Shown here one piece after another: positions 34,493 through 44,262 of a stretch of 64,000 nucleotides of DNA (positions are counted from its first letter, which is position 1; the number at the start of each line of letters is the position of its first letter). The translations under genes and the position numbers were made by a program. A model generated the notes under the pieces. That model ran no database searches and was not told where the DNA came from. It saw only the letters and a program-made list of their open reading frames with translations. The stretch covers positions 1 through 64,000 of the forward strand of contig NZ_JACIFP010000003.1 in the NCBI RefSeq assembly GCF_014197435.1, read 5' to 3'. This stretch comes from Gordonia humi. GTDB taxonomy: Bacteria; Actinomycetota; Actinomycetes; Mycobacteriales; Mycobacteriaceae.

Positions 34493-35308
34493 ATGACCGA
34501 GATGCAGAGGAACAGTTCTACGAGTGACGACCACACCGGACGTTGCTATCTCATCACCGGGGCTGGTTCCGGTATCGGGCGAGCGGTGGCCCTCCGGGTC
34601 GCTGCCGCAGGCGCGGGTGTCGCCTTGGCCGACAAAGATTTTCGTGGTGCCAGCGCGGTGGCCTCCGACATCGTCGCCGCGGGTGGCACCGCAGTGGCAC
34701 TCAAGGTGGACATCAGCGACGAGGCGCAAGTACAGCAGATGATCCTCGACGCCGTCGCGGAGTTCGGGGCCCTCCACGGGGCTTTCAACAACGCGGGTAT
34801 CGCGGCAGCCGGTGACTATGCCTTCGGAACGCCGCTCACCGACATCGAGGCCACCGACTTTCGCGCGATGATCGAGGTGAATACCACCGGATTGTTCCTG
34901 TGCCTCAAGCACGAGTTGCGAGTCATGCGTCAGGCCGGCACGTCGATCGTGAACACCGCGTCGGCCGCGGGTCTCATCGGTATGCCGCAGGGAGCGCCGT
35001 ACGTCGCGTCAAAGCATGCCGCCGTCGGCCTGACCAAGGCCGCCGCCCTCGAGGCGGCCCCGCGCGATGTGCGGGTCAATTCGATCTGCCCGGGCTACAC
35101 GGAAACCCCCATGCTCCTCGCCAACGCCACCACCACGGGCAGACAACGGCGAGTGGATTCCACTCCCCTCGGCAGACTCGGCCAACCCGAGGAGATCGCG
35201 GAGATCGCGGCATGGTTGCTGTCCCCCGCGTCGTCATTCATGACCGGATCCAATATCGCTATCGACGGTGGTCTCACTGCTGGCGGATCGACCATAGGCG
35301 CGGGGTGA
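34493..35308 (+). CDS. short-chain dehydrogenase/reductase (SDR 2)
   Basis: 271 residues. ITGAGSGIGRAVALR is the cofactor motif near residue 21; NNAGIA, then catalytic YVASK, then PGYTETPM follow. C-terminal region ends with the usual GSNIAIDGGLTAGG. It follows the IclR gene by 71 bases on the same strand, facing away from the main operon. It probably supports the same pathway through an alcohol/ketone step. Its 3' end lies 123 bases before an IS3 copy. Confidence 0.9.
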   Translation: MTEMQRNSSTSDDHTGRCYLITGAGSGIGRAVALRVAAAGAGVALADKDFRGASAVASDIVAAGGTAVALKVDISDEAQVQQMILDAVAEFGALHGAFNNAGIAAAGDYAFGTPLTDIEATDFRAMIEVNTTGLFLCLKHELRVMRQAGTSIVNTASAAGLIGMPQGAPYVASKHAAVGLTKAAALEAAPRDVRVNSICPGYTETPMLLANATTTGRQRRVDSTPLGRLGQPEEIAEIAAWLLSPASSFMTGSNIAIDGGLTAGGSTIGAG

Positions 35309-35501
35309 CGTGCCGCAGCACCCAAAAAGCGATGATCGCCTACGTTTGGCAAACTCTCCTACGTTATCGGCATTTCAAAACGGTTTTGACAGAGCGGGTT
35401 TCGAGAGCTGCTGACATAGGAGTTCGTCACGGGGGCTGGTGCACGAGTTGGTGACATCTGATCTGGCTTGCCCTGCCGGGGCGGCCTGGAAGGATGTTGT
35501 T

Positions 35502-35810
35502 GTGCCCAAGCCCTATCCCCAGGAGTTCCGCGACGACGTTGTTCGCGTCGCTCAGAATCGTGAAGACGGTGTGACGCTCGAGCAGATCGCCGCCGACTTC
35601 GGTATCCATCCCATGACGTTGCAGAAGTGGATTCGCAAGGCCGACGTGGAGGCCGGGATCAAGCCCGGCACGACCGCCGCGGCATCCCAGGAGCTCCGGG
35701 AGGCCAAGCGGCGTGTGCGACTGCTGGAGCAGGAGAACGAGGTCCTGCGCCGCGCTGCTGCCTACCTGTCCCAGGCGAATCTGCCGGGAAAAGGTGGTAC
35801 CCGCTCGTGA
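35502..35810 (+). CDS. IS3-family OrfA, element c copy 1
   Basis: 102 residues from GTG 35502. It has the OrfA helix-turn-helix (VTLEQIAADFGIHPMTLQKW, about residues 27-46) and a coiled coil (RLLEQENEVLRRAAAYLSQ). Its TGA overlaps OrfB by 4 bases (GTGA). Expression of an OrfAB fusion by a -1 frameshift is normal for the family. Confidence 0.88.
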   Translation: MPKPYPQEFRDDVVRVAQNREDGVTLEQIAADFGIHPMTLQKWIRKADVEAGIKPGTTAAASQELREAKRRVRLLEQENEVLRRAAAYLSQANLPGKGGTRS

Positions 35811-36667
35811 GCGAGCTCGCCGCTGACGGCATCCCCGTCACGGTGGCGTGCCGGGTACTCAAGATCGCTCGTCAGCCCTACTACCGATGGCTCAAGAACC
35901 CGGTCACCGATGCCGAACTCGCCGAGGCGTACCGGGCCAACGCCCTGTTCGACGCGCACCGAGAGGATCCGGAATTCGGCTACCGCTACCTGGCCGATGA
36001 AGCTGAGACCGCGGGCGAGAAGATGTGCCGGCGCACCGCCTGGCGAATCTGCTCAACCGGTGGCTGGACCAGTGCCATCAGCAAGAAGGGCCGCGGCAAG
36101 CATCGCAAGGCCGGCCCACCCGTGCACGACGATCTCGTCGAGCGAGACTTCGCCGCCGTGGGCCCGAACGAGCTGTGGCTCACCGACATCACCGAGCACT
36201 GGACGGCGGCGGGAAAGCTGTACCTGTGCGCGATCAAGGACGTCTATTCGGGCCGCATCGTCGGGTATTCGATCGACTCCAGGATGAAGTCCTGCCTGGC
36301 CGTGGCCGCACTGAACAGCGCCGTCGCCAGGCGGGGCGACGTCACAGGCTGCGTCCTACACAGCGATAGAGGATCTCAATTTCGCTCGAAGAAGATGCAG
36401 AAGGCTATCACCCGGCACGGCATGCTCGGGTCGATGGGAAGGGTCGGCGCTGCCGGGGACAACGCGGCCATGGAGAGCTTCTTTTCACTGCTACAGAACA
36501 ACGTCCTCGACCGCCGATCCTGGGCCACCAGAGACGAGCTCCGGGCCGCCATCGTGCACTGGATCGAACGCACCTACCACCGCCGCAGACGACAAGACCG
36601 CCTCGGCAGATTGACCCCCATCGAATTCGAGACAATCATCAACCACGAGGCCCCTCAGGCCGCGTGA
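35807..36667 (+). CDS. IS3-family OrfB transposase, element c copy 1
   Basis: 286 residues. The rve core is complete: NELWLTDITEHW (Asp), CVLHSDRGSQFRS (Asp), DNAAMESFFSLLQ (Glu). The N-terminal HTH_21 region has EFGYRYLADEAE. The reading frame extends upstream as an open shadow of OrfA; the GTG overlap or the frameshift is the true start. Confidence 0.9.
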   Translation: MSELAADGIPVTVACRVLKIARQPYYRWLKNPVTDAELAEAYRANALFDAHREDPEFGYRYLADEAETAGEKMCRRTAWRICSTGGWTSAISKKGRGKHRKAGPPVHDDLVERDFAAVGPNELWLTDITEHWTAAGKLYLCAIKDVYSGRIVGYSIDSRMKSCLAVAALNSAVARRGDVTGCVLHSDRGSQFRSKKMQKAITRHGMLGSMGRVGAAGDNAAMESFFSLLQNNVLDRRSWATRDELRAAIVHWIERTYHRRRRQDRLGRLTPIEFETIINHEAPQAA

Positions 36668-36825
36668 CTAACCGTGTCACCTAACCGTGCATCAGCCCCC
36701 ATCACCACAGAACTGACCCACAGACACACCAGCATCGAGACCACACGTATCCGCAGGTCACAGCAGTACCGATCACAGATCGAAACCCAAATGCAGCCAC
36801 ACACCTCTTGCATTAAGGTCACGAA

Positions 36826-36845
36826 ACGATAACGCCTGCTATCGT
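36826..36845 (+). promoter_or_regulatory. inverted repeat upstream of the relaxase gene
   Basis: ACGATA-N8-TATCGT, 77 bases before the relaxase start, in a 220-base gene-free stretch that follows IS copy 1. An inverted repeat close to a MobF gene is a candidate for part of oriT or a regulator site; no nic site is recognised. Confidence 0.4.
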
Positions 36846-36921
36846 CGGGGTATCCCGGCCCCGCGGTAGACACACCGCCGCGGGCGGCCAGGGCGAGATT
36901 TCGGTGAGGTGGTGATCGGCG

Positions 36922-39900
36922 ATGATGAGCTTGCACAAGCTCTCCGCCGGTGACGGCTACGAATACCTGACCCGCCAAGTCGCAGCACAGGATTCGACCG
37001 AACTAGGTCAGAACACGTTGGAGTCCTACTACTCCGCCGAGGGCGAAGCACCGGGCCGCTGGCTCGGCGAAGGACTGGCCGCGTTCGACGACATTCATCG
37101 CGGTGACCTGGTCACCAGCGAGCACATGAAGGCCCTGTGGGGCGAAGGCCGCCACCCCAACGCCGATGCGATCGAGCAGCAGCTGATCGAGCACGGGCAC
37201 TCCGCGCAGTACGCGCTCGCCGCGACGAAACTCGGCACCCCGTTCAAGATCTATGAGGGCGCACCCGAGTTCACCAAGGCCGTCGCCCAGGCGTTCGCCG
37301 CCCACAACGAACAGGCCGGGAACCGGCGTAGCGACGCGATCGACCCGGACACCCGCGCCCACATCCGCACCCAGGTCGCCCACGAGATGTTCGCGAAAGA
37401 GTTCGGTCGCACCGCGATCGATGAACGCGAACTATCCGGATGGATCGCCCGCCAATCACGCAAGAAGACGACCGCCGTCGCCGGATATGACCTCACCTTC
37501 TCCCCCGTCAAGTCCGTCTCGACCCTGTGGGCAGTGGCTCCTCGGGAGGTCGCGCAGCGGATCGAAGCCGCCCACCAAGCCGCCGTGGAAAAGACCCTCG
37601 CATCTCTAGAACGCGAAGTCGCCTACACCCGTACTGGTTCCAACGGCGCCGCGCGCGTGCAGGCCCAAGGACTCATCGCGGCCGCGTTCACGCACCGCGA
37701 TTCCCGCGCCGGAGACCCCGACCTGCACACACACGTTCCGATCTCGAACAAGGTGCATTACCAAGGCGACGACAAGATCTGGCGGTGGGGCGCACTCGAC
37801 GGAAAGCCGCTGCACCGTCTCGCGGTCGCGGCCTCTGAGGAGTACAACACTCGTCTGGAAGCGGAGATTATCGCCGCGTTCCCGCAGGCCCGTTTCGCCG
37901 ACCGCGACCCCGGTGTGCGGGGTAAGCGACCGGTCCGCGAGCTTGTCGGCGTCTCACCAGATCTGATGAACCGATGGTCCGCGCGTACCCGCGCGATCGA
38001 GGACCGCACCGCGCAGCTGATCGGCACGTTCCAGTCCGAACACGGCCGTGAGCCGACCGCCGTCGAGCACATTGCGCTACGTCAGCAGGCCAACCTCGAC
38101 ACCCGCGAAGCCAAACACGAACCCCGCTCGCTGGCCGATCAGCGCGCCACCTGGCACGCGCAGGCACTCGATCAACTCGGCAGCCCCGCCGCACTGCACG
38201 CGATGATCTCGGCAGGGTTGGGCCGCACCACAGACGAGATCTCGCCCGAGTTGGCCACCCAGATGCGTCGCCTGCGCGGGCACCTGACACTGACGATGAA
38301 CCCGGTCGAGGCCGCACGGCTGTGCGCCAACAATGACGAGATTCGCCGCCGGGCGCTCGACCATATCCGCGCCTACGGTCCGCATGTGGCGGGACTGGTC
38401 GACGCCGAAGCTCGCGCCTACGGACAGATCGCCATCGACACGATCAGCGCTACCCGCTCGGTATGGAAGGCCAGCCACGTCCGCGCCGAAGCCATGCGCC
38501 AAGCCCGCATCCTCGGTATCGACCCGGCCATGATTACCGCGGTAGCCGACCACATCACCACCGCAGCGCTTGATGAACACAGCGTGCAGCTGACCAACAG
38601 CCGCACCCGATCAGACCTCGGTGAACCCGCCATGTTGCGCGATGCCGACGGCGCATCGGTATTCACCGAACGTGGCCTCGATGACTACACCAGCCCGGCC
38701 GTGCTGGCCGCAGAACGGCGCATCGTCGATGCCGCGAGCGATCACCACGGGCAGCGGATCGATGGTGTGCACGTCGACATCGCGTTGCTGGAACAGGAAG
38801 CGAACACGTTCGCGCTCAACGCCGGACAGGCCGAACTCGTCCGCCAGTTCGCCACCAAAGGGGTCCGCTTCCACCTCGCGTTGGCCCCGGCCGGCACCGG
38901 GAAAACATCGGCGATGTCGGCGTTCTCGAACGCCTGGACCTCGGCCGGGGGCACCGTCATCGGGTTGGCACCGACCGCCGACGCCGCACAAGTACTCGCC
39001 GCCGATATCGGCCGCCAGACCGACACTCTCGACAAGTACGCGCACATCGTGCGCGCACTCGATGCCGCCGGAGACGACGAGAACGAGCGCGCCCGCATCC
39101 TCGAATCCGCACCGGAATGGTTCACCACCATCGGCCCGGGAACGGTCATCCTCATCGACGAAGTCGGCATGGCATCGACCTGCACCCTCGACCCCGTCGT
39201 GCACCACGCACTCGCAGCCGGTGCCGACATCAAAGCCGTAGGAGATGACCAGCAGCTCGCCTCCGTTGCGGCCGGAGGTGTCCTGCGCGATGTCGCCGAA
39301 CTCGGCGACACCCTCACCCTGCACGAGGTGATGCGGTTCGCCGACCCCACCGAAGGCAAAGCGTCCTTGGCGTTGCGGGAGGGCAACGATGAGGCGATCG
39401 GCTACTACATCGACCACCAACGCGTGCACGTCACCGCCGACACCGTTGCAGCCGAGGCCGCCTACACCGCGTGGCGCACAGACATACAAGCCGGGCACGC
39501 CTCGGTGCTGTTGGCCCCCACCGGTGACACCGTCCGCGCCCTGAACCAGCGTGCCCGCGCCGACCGGCTGGCCGATACCCCGCCGACCTTGCGCGACAAA
39601 CTCGCCGGACGTACCCGCGAACTGACTCTCGCTGACGGTCTCGCCGCGAGTGTCGGTGACACCATCCGCACCCGCCGCAACGATCGCCGCCTCCGCTTGT
39701 CCTCGACTGATTTCGTGCGCAACGGCTACCGGTGGACGATCGAGAAAGTCGGTACAGATGGCACCCTGACCGTCCGGCATGAACGCTCGAACGCGCGCAT
39801 CATTTTGCCCGCCGACTACGTCGCCGAGCACTGCGAACTCGGCTACGCCGGCACTATCCACTCCGCGCAAGGCATGACCGTCGGATCACGCGGGAAGCAG

Positions 39901-41724
39901 CAGGGAACCTGCCACATCGTCGGCGCGGACAGCCTCGACCGGCAGATGCTGTACGTCGCGATGACCCGCGGTGTCGACGCCAACCACCTGTACCTGGGTA
40001 CGAGCGAGGCCGACCCGCACAAGATCATTTTCGACCGGGCACAGCGCCCGCCGACCGCCGTCGACATGCTCCGACAGATCATCGACCGCGACGGACGTCA
40101 GACTTCCGCGTCCACGATCGCGCGCACCGATAGCCGTGCTGCGACGCATCTGGCGCACGCCGCCGACAGTTACGCGACCGCCGTCGCCGCGATCGCCGAA
40201 ACCCACCTCGGTACCGGTGTCATGACCGCGATCGACCACGCCGCCGACACCCTGCATCTTGGCCTGACCGAGCACGAGGGATGGCCGGCCCTGCGCAAGC
40301 AACTGGCCGCGATCGCCCTGTCGGCACCCGACGGCGTCGACCCCGCTACCCACGCGGCCGAGCAGCTGCACACCGCGATCGGCCGCCGCGAACTGTCCAC
40401 TGCTACCGACGCCGCGGCGGTGATCTCCTGGCGACTGGACCCCACCACTGGCACCGAGACGGGTGGGCCGTTGCCGTGGCTGCCCGAGATCCCGGCGGCC
40501 CTCGCCGAGCATCCGCAGTACGGGGACTACCTCGCGCGGCGCGCGGAACTGGTCGGCGACCTCGCTCGTTCGGTTCGCGACGAAGCCGCCGATCACAGAC
40601 TGCCGTGGCAGGCACGCACCGCTGGTATCGACCGCGAGCTGGTCGCCGACGTCGCCGTGTTCCGCGCCGCCCACAACATCGCGGACAGCGATCACCGGCC
40701 GCTCGGTGATACTCAGCTCGGCACCGCATCGCGGCGCGCGCAGGACGCCCTCGCCGATCGCCTCGGCAACTCCCGCGACACCGACACCGGTCGGTGGGAG
40801 GAGACCGCACGCCGGATCGACCCGCATCTCCTCGATGACCTGTACTGGCCCGAACTCGCCCGGCACCTCGACACCGCCGACCAGCGTGGAATCGACGTCG
40901 AACCCATCCTCGAACGCGCCGCCACCGACCACATGCTGCCGACCGAGACACCTGCGTCCGCGCTCTACTGGCGTATGGCCGACGACCTCGCGGCAGACCC
41001 CATCGACGCCGCCCGCGTCCACCTCGACTCCGCGAACACCGCACTCGCTGACCATCGCCTAGCGGCGCTTGCGCCCACAGTCGGCGTCGAACACACCACC
41101 CGGTGGGGTGCCTCCGATCATCGAGACGATCTGTCGACCGCGCTCGCGGCCGCGCACGCGACAACCGGTATGGCCCCCGAGCATCTACTCGCCGCAGCCG
41201 GAACAACCCGCGCCGACGCGGAGGTGACCGCACGGCTGCGCGGACTCGCCGGAACCTCACAGCCGCGACTTGCGCCTACCGCGTTGCCCGGTGACGACCC
41301 GACGCTCATCGAGGCCGCCACCACGGCGCACGAACGCTACCGCGCACTCATCGCCGCCGCACGAACCGATCTCGACCGCAACCCGCCGCACTGGCTCACC
41401 CAGCAACTCGGTACCCGACCGGCAAGCGTCGACGGCGCCAACGCATGGGACGCCGCCCGCACCGCACTCCTGGACTACCACGCCGAATACGGGCGCGGCG
41501 ACGAAGCACTCCCCGCGCTCCCGGCCACCGCGAGCCCAGCCCAAACCCGGGCACACACACTCGCCGCCGACCGCCTCGAACGCGTCCGCCGCCAAGAACA
41601 CATCGACCGACTCACCCAGCTCGAACACCAACGCCAACAACACCTCGTCGAACAAGAACGCCGAGCCCAAGAACAACACCTGCCACCACCGGACATGCAC
41701 CACAACCAAGGCCGCCACATGTGA
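36922..41724 (+). CDS. traA: MobF relaxase-helicase (TraA/TrwC family)
   Basis: 1600 residues. The relaxase domain begins with the GYEYLTRQV region where MobF enzymes carry the nicking tyrosines, then DLTFSPVKSVSTLW and the metal-binding HRDSRAGDPDLHTH (about 253-275, the 3-His signature). The helicase domain has Walker A LAPAGTGKTSAMS (about 654-666), Walker B VILIDEVGMAST (about 741-752) and a UvrD-like C-terminal motif (GTIHSAQGMTVG, then MLYVAMTRGVDANHLYLG). A long Ala/Arg-rich tail follows. It would cut oriT and unwind the transferred strand. Start at ATG 36922 or 36925. Intact, unlike the coupling-protein gene at 54410-56640. Confidence 0.95.
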   Translation: MMSLHKLSAGDGYEYLTRQVAAQDSTELGQNTLESYYSAEGEAPGRWLGEGLAAFDDIHRGDLVTSEHMKALWGEGRHPNADAIEQQLIEHGHSAQYALAATKLGTPFKIYEGAPEFTKAVAQAFAAHNEQAGNRRSDAIDPDTRAHIRTQVAHEMFAKEFGRTAIDERELSGWIARQSRKKTTAVAGYDLTFSPVKSVSTLWAVAPREVAQRIEAAHQAAVEKTLASLEREVAYTRTGSNGAARVQAQGLIAAAFTHRDSRAGDPDLHTHVPISNKVHYQGDDKIWRWGALDGKPLHRLAVAASEEYNTRLEAEIIAAFPQARFADRDPGVRGKRPVRELVGVSPDLMNRWSARTRAIEDRTAQLIGTFQSEHGREPTAVEHIALRQQANLDTREAKHEPRSLADQRATWHAQALDQLGSPAALHAMISAGLGRTTDEISPELATQMRRLRGHLTLTMNPVEAARLCANNDEIRRRALDHIRAYGPHVAGLVDAEARAYGQIAIDTISATRSVWKASHVRAEAMRQARILGIDPAMITAVADHITTAALDEHSVQLTNSRTRSDLGEPAMLRDADGASVFTERGLDDYTSPAVLAAERRIVDAASDHHGQRIDGVHVDIALLEQEANTFALNAGQAELVRQFATKGVRFHLALAPAGTGKTSAMSAFSNAWTSAGGTVIGLAPTADAAQVLAADIGRQTDTLDKYAHIVRALDAAGDDENERARILESAPEWFTTIGPGTVILIDEVGMASTCTLDPVVHHALAAGADIKAVGDDQQLASVAAGGVLRDVAELGDTLTLHEVMRFADPTEGKASLALREGNDEAIGYYIDHQRVHVTADTVAAEAAYTAWRTDIQAGHASVLLAPTGDTVRALNQRARADRLADTPPTLRDKLAGRTRELTLADGLAASVGDTIRTRRNDRRLRLSSTDFVRNGYRWTIEKVGTDGTLTVRHERSNARIILPADYVAEHCELGYAGTIHSAQGMTVGSRGKQQGTCHIVGADSLDRQMLYVAMTRGVDANHLYLGTSEADPHKIIFDRAQRPPTAVDMLRQIIDRDGRQTSASTIARTDSRAATHLAHAADSYATAVAAIAETHLGTGVMTAIDHAADTLHLGLTEHEGWPALRKQLAAIALSAPDGVDPATHAAEQLHTAIGRRELSTATDAAAVISWRLDPTTGTETGGPLPWLPEIPAALAEHPQYGDYLARRAELVGDLARSVRDEAADHRLPWQARTAGIDRELVADVAVFRAAHNIADSDHRPLGDTQLGTASRRAQDALADRLGNSRDTDTGRWEETARRIDPHLLDDLYWPELARHLDTADQRGIDVEPILERAATDHMLPTETPASALYWRMADDLAADPIDAARVHLDSANTALADHRLAALAPTVGVEHTTRWGASDHRDDLSTALAAAHATTGMAPEHLLAAAGTTRADAEVTARLRGLAGTSQPRLAPTALPGDDPTLIEAATTAHERYRALIAAARTDLDRNPPHWLTQQLGTRPASVDGANAWDAARTALLDYHAEYGRGDEALPALPATASPAQTRAHTLAADRLERVRRQEHIDRLTQLEHQRQQHLVEQERRAQEQHLPPPDMHHNQGRHM

Positions 41725-41781
41725 TCACGTGAACCGTCCTGGGTCTGGTGGAGACCGTGAACGCACCAGGAGAATGCGATC

Positions 41782-41877
41782 ATGGCAGCACCACGCAAGT
41801 TCGATCAGGAGACCCGCGAGCGGGCCGTCCGGACGTACTACGAGCAATTGAAGGACAACGACGGCACTCCGCCTTAG
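41782..41877 (+). pseudogene. IS3-family OrfA N-terminal scrap
   Basis: MAAPRKFDQETRERAVRTYYEQ, then a stop after 31 residues: the first helix of an IS3 OrfA, cut short. The preceding 40 bases (GAACCGTCCTGGGTCTGGTGG) look like the left end of the element. It lies directly after the relaxase. Confidence 0.7.
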
Positions 41878-42743
41878 GGATGCGAACTCCGATAGAGTTC
41901 GAATTGCTACACTAATCCACCCCCAACTGTGGCCTGATAACAAGCAAGACGACTCCGCCAAACTCGGGACACATCACTGGTGCTCGAGGCACGTGCTATG
42001 CCTACTGTTGGGTGGCTTACTCCGTGCGAGTAAGCAATGCTTTTGCGACGGAGGACGCGTTCGCGATGCCGGTGCGGTTGCAGAGCCAGCGGCTGGTTGC
42101 CGCGAGCGCGTGGACGTCGATCCCGGTCTCGATCCCCATCCCGTCGAGCATCCACACCAGGTCTTCGGTCGCGAGGTTTCCAGTGGCTCCTCGCGCGTAC
42201 GGGCAGCGGCCGATCCCGCCCGCGGACGTGTCGAACTCGGCGATTCCGGCCTGTAGCGATGTGTGTACGTTGGCCAAGCCCTGACCGTAGGTATCGTGCA
42301 AGTGCATGGCGAGTTGATCGGCGTTGCCACCAGCGTCAAGGATCGCGTCCACGACGGCATCTACGTCGCCGGGGGTTCCGACACCGATGGTGTCGGCGAT
42401 CGATATCGAATCGCATCCGCTCTCAAGCAGACTCATGGCGCAGTCCGCAACTTGTTCAGGATCGACGTCGCCTTCCCACGGATCGCCGAATGCCATCGAG
42501 ACGTAACCGCGTACTGCAAGCCCGACTGCGCTCGCCGATCGCGCGATGGTGGATGCCCGCCGCAGTGCCGTGTCGCGGTCGGCGTTTAGGTTCTTTTCAG
42601 CGAACGTCTGTGTAGCCGAGGCAAACACGGCGATCTCGCCGATACCGGAGGCCAGTGCCCGGTCCAGCCCGCGCGCGTTGGGAACCAATGCGACCGAGCG
42701 CATCACCGACCGGGGCTGATGCACGGTTAGGTGACACGGTTAG

Positions 42744-43604
42744 TCACGCGGCCTGAGGGGCCTCGTGGTTGATGATTGTCTCGAATTCGATGGGGGTCAA
42801 TCTGCCGAGGCGGTCTTGTCGTCTGCGGCGGTGGTAGGTGCGTTCGATCCAGTGCACGATGGCGGCCCGGAGCTCGTCTCTGGTGGCCCAGGATCGGCGG
42901 TCGAGGACGTTGTTCTGTAGCAGTGAAAAGAAGCTCTCCATGGCCGCGTTGTCCCCGGCAGCGCCGACCCTTCCCATCGACCCGAGCATGCCGTGCCGGG
43001 TGATAGCCTTCTGCATCTTCTTCGAGCGAAATTGAGATCCTCTATCGCTGTGTAGGACGCAGCCTGTGACGTCGCCCCGCCTGGCGACGGCGCTGTTCAG
43101 TGCGGCCACGGCCAGGCAGGACTTCATCCTGGAGTCGATCGAATACCCGACGATGCGGCCCGAATAGACGTCCTTGATCGCGCACAGGTACAGCTTTCCC
43201 GCCGCCGTCCAGTGCTCGGTGATGTCGGTGAGCCACAGCTCGTTCGGGCCCACGGCGGCGAAGTCTCGCTCGACGAGATCGTCGTGCACGGGTGGGCCGG
43301 CCTTGCGATGCTTGCCGCGGCCCTTCTTGCTGATGGCACTGGTCCAGCCACCGGTTGAGCAGATTCGCCAGGCGGTGCGCCGGCACATCTTCTCGCCCGC
43401 GGTCTCAGCTTCATCGGCCAGGTAGCGGTAGCCGAATTCCGGATCCTCTCGGTGCGCGTCGAACAGGGCGTTGGCCCGGTACGCCTCGGCGAGTTCGGCA
43501 TCGGTGACCGGGTTCTTGAGCCATCGGTAGTAGGGCTGACGAGCGATCTTGAGTACCCGGCACGCCACCGTGACGGGGATGCCGTCAGCGGCGAGCTCGC
43601 TCAC
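42744..43604 (-). CDS. IS3-family OrfB transposase, element c copy 2
   Basis: 286 residues, identical to copy 1, with all three DDE positions. Intact element with duplications, so probably still mobile. Confidence 0.9.
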   Translation of the reverse strand: MSELAADGIPVTVACRVLKIARQPYYRWLKNPVTDAELAEAYRANALFDAHREDPEFGYRYLADEAETAGEKMCRRTAWRICSTGGWTSAISKKGRGKHRKAGPPVHDDLVERDFAAVGPNELWLTDITEHWTAAGKLYLCAIKDVYSGRIVGYSIDSRMKSCLAVAALNSAVARRGDVTGCVLHSDRGSQFRSKKMQKAITRHGMLGSMGRVGAAGDNAAMESFFSLLQNNVLDRRSWATRDELRAAIVHWIERTYHRRRRQDRLGRLTPIEFETIINHEAPQAA

Positions 43605-43909
43605 GAGCGGGTACCACCTTTTCCCGGCAGATTCGCCTGGGACAGGTAGGCAGCAGCGCGGCGCAGGACCTCGTTCTCCTGCTCCAGCAGTCGCACACGC
43701 CGCTTGGCCTCCCGGAGCTCCTGGGATGCCGCGGCGGTCGTGCCGGGCTTGATCCCGGCCTCCACGTCGGCCTTGCGAATCCACTTCTGCAACGTCATGG
43801 GATGGATACCGAAGTCGGCGGCGATCTGCTCGAGCGTCACACCGTCTTCACGATTCTGAGCGACGCGAACAACGTCGTCGCGGAACTCCTGGGGATAGGG
43901 CTTGGGCAC
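43601..43909 (-). CDS. IS3-family OrfA, element c copy 2
   Basis: 102 residues, identical to OrfA of copy 1, with the same GTG start and overlap with OrfB. Intact. Confidence 0.88.
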   Translation of the reverse strand: MPKPYPQEFRDDVVRVAQNREDGVTLEQIAADFGIHPMTLQKWIRKADVEAGIKPGTTAAASQELREAKRRVRLLEQENEVLRRAAAYLSQANLPGKGGTRS

Positions 43910-44262
43910 AACAACATCCTTCCAGGCCGCCCCGGCAGGGCAAGCCAGATCAGATGTCACCAACTCGTGCACCAGCCCCACCAACCCGGATCCCGGTCGA
44001 GGCGGGCGATCACCTCCTCCGCGTCTGCGAGCTGCGGAATCCAGCTCGGTGAGACAAAGCTCGACACCTCGACAGTATCGACCCCTGCCGATTGCAGACG
44101 TCGACAGAACTCGACCTTGACTTCAGTCGGCACTAACTCGTTCTCTGCTTGTAAACCGTCCCTTGGGCCGACCTCGTAGATCCGAACATGTTTGGGCATT
44201 TCTGACGTCGAGTTGATCACTTCGTTTCCTGTCGCGTATGTTCTCGCCTCCGATGCGGCCGT

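Larger units (their letters stand above)
35432..36699 (+). mobile_element. IS3-family element c, copy 1 (1268 bp)
   Basis: Ends GGGGCTGGTGCACG and, inverted, GTGCATCAGCCCC. The element is 1268 bp, with protein sequences identical in all four copies. Flanking triplets ACG and CAT differ, so this copy has no target duplication: a sign of IS-mediated recombination. It separates the SDR 2 gene from the relaxase. Confidence 0.92.
42712..43979 (-). mobile_element. IS3-family element c, copy 2
   Basis: 1268 bp, inverted relative to copy 1, with a clean 3-bp duplication ACC (42709-42711 and 43980-43982). It interrupts the HMG-CoA lyase-like gene. It and copy 1 bracket the relaxase in opposite orientations. 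Confidence 0.95.
42017..44220 (-). pseudogene. HMG-CoA lyase-like gene split by IS3 copy 2
   Basis: The 5' part (43980-44220; GTG 44220 after AGGAAA) encodes VRIYEVGPRDGLQAENELVP, the DRxGLQ active-site start of HMG-CoA lyases. The 3' part (to 42017) has DTIGVGTPGDV, MHLHDTYGQGLANV (the metal-binding HxH) and GIGRCPYARGATGNLATED (catalytic Cys loop). Removing the IS (42712-43979) and one copy of the ACC duplication restores one frame through DPGWSVMRSV. The intact enzyme, about 310 residues, would cleave a 3-hydroxy-3-methylglutaryl-CoA-like thioester into acetyl-CoA and an oxo product. It was the last gene of the permease/dehydrogenase/CoA-transferase operon. Confidence 0.92.

Noticed and set aside
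38611..39870. 419-residue frame antisense to the relaxase
   Set aside because: Gly/Val-rich antisense shadow of the helicase domain; no ribosome site or domain.
39886..41055. 389-residue frame antisense to the relaxase tail
   Set aside because: Low-complexity antisense translation of Ala/Asp-rich codons.
35432..43979. IS3 copies 1 and 2 plus the relaxase as a composite transposon
   Set aside because: The outer flanks do not share a duplication, and copy 2 has its own ACC duplication, so it arrived alone.
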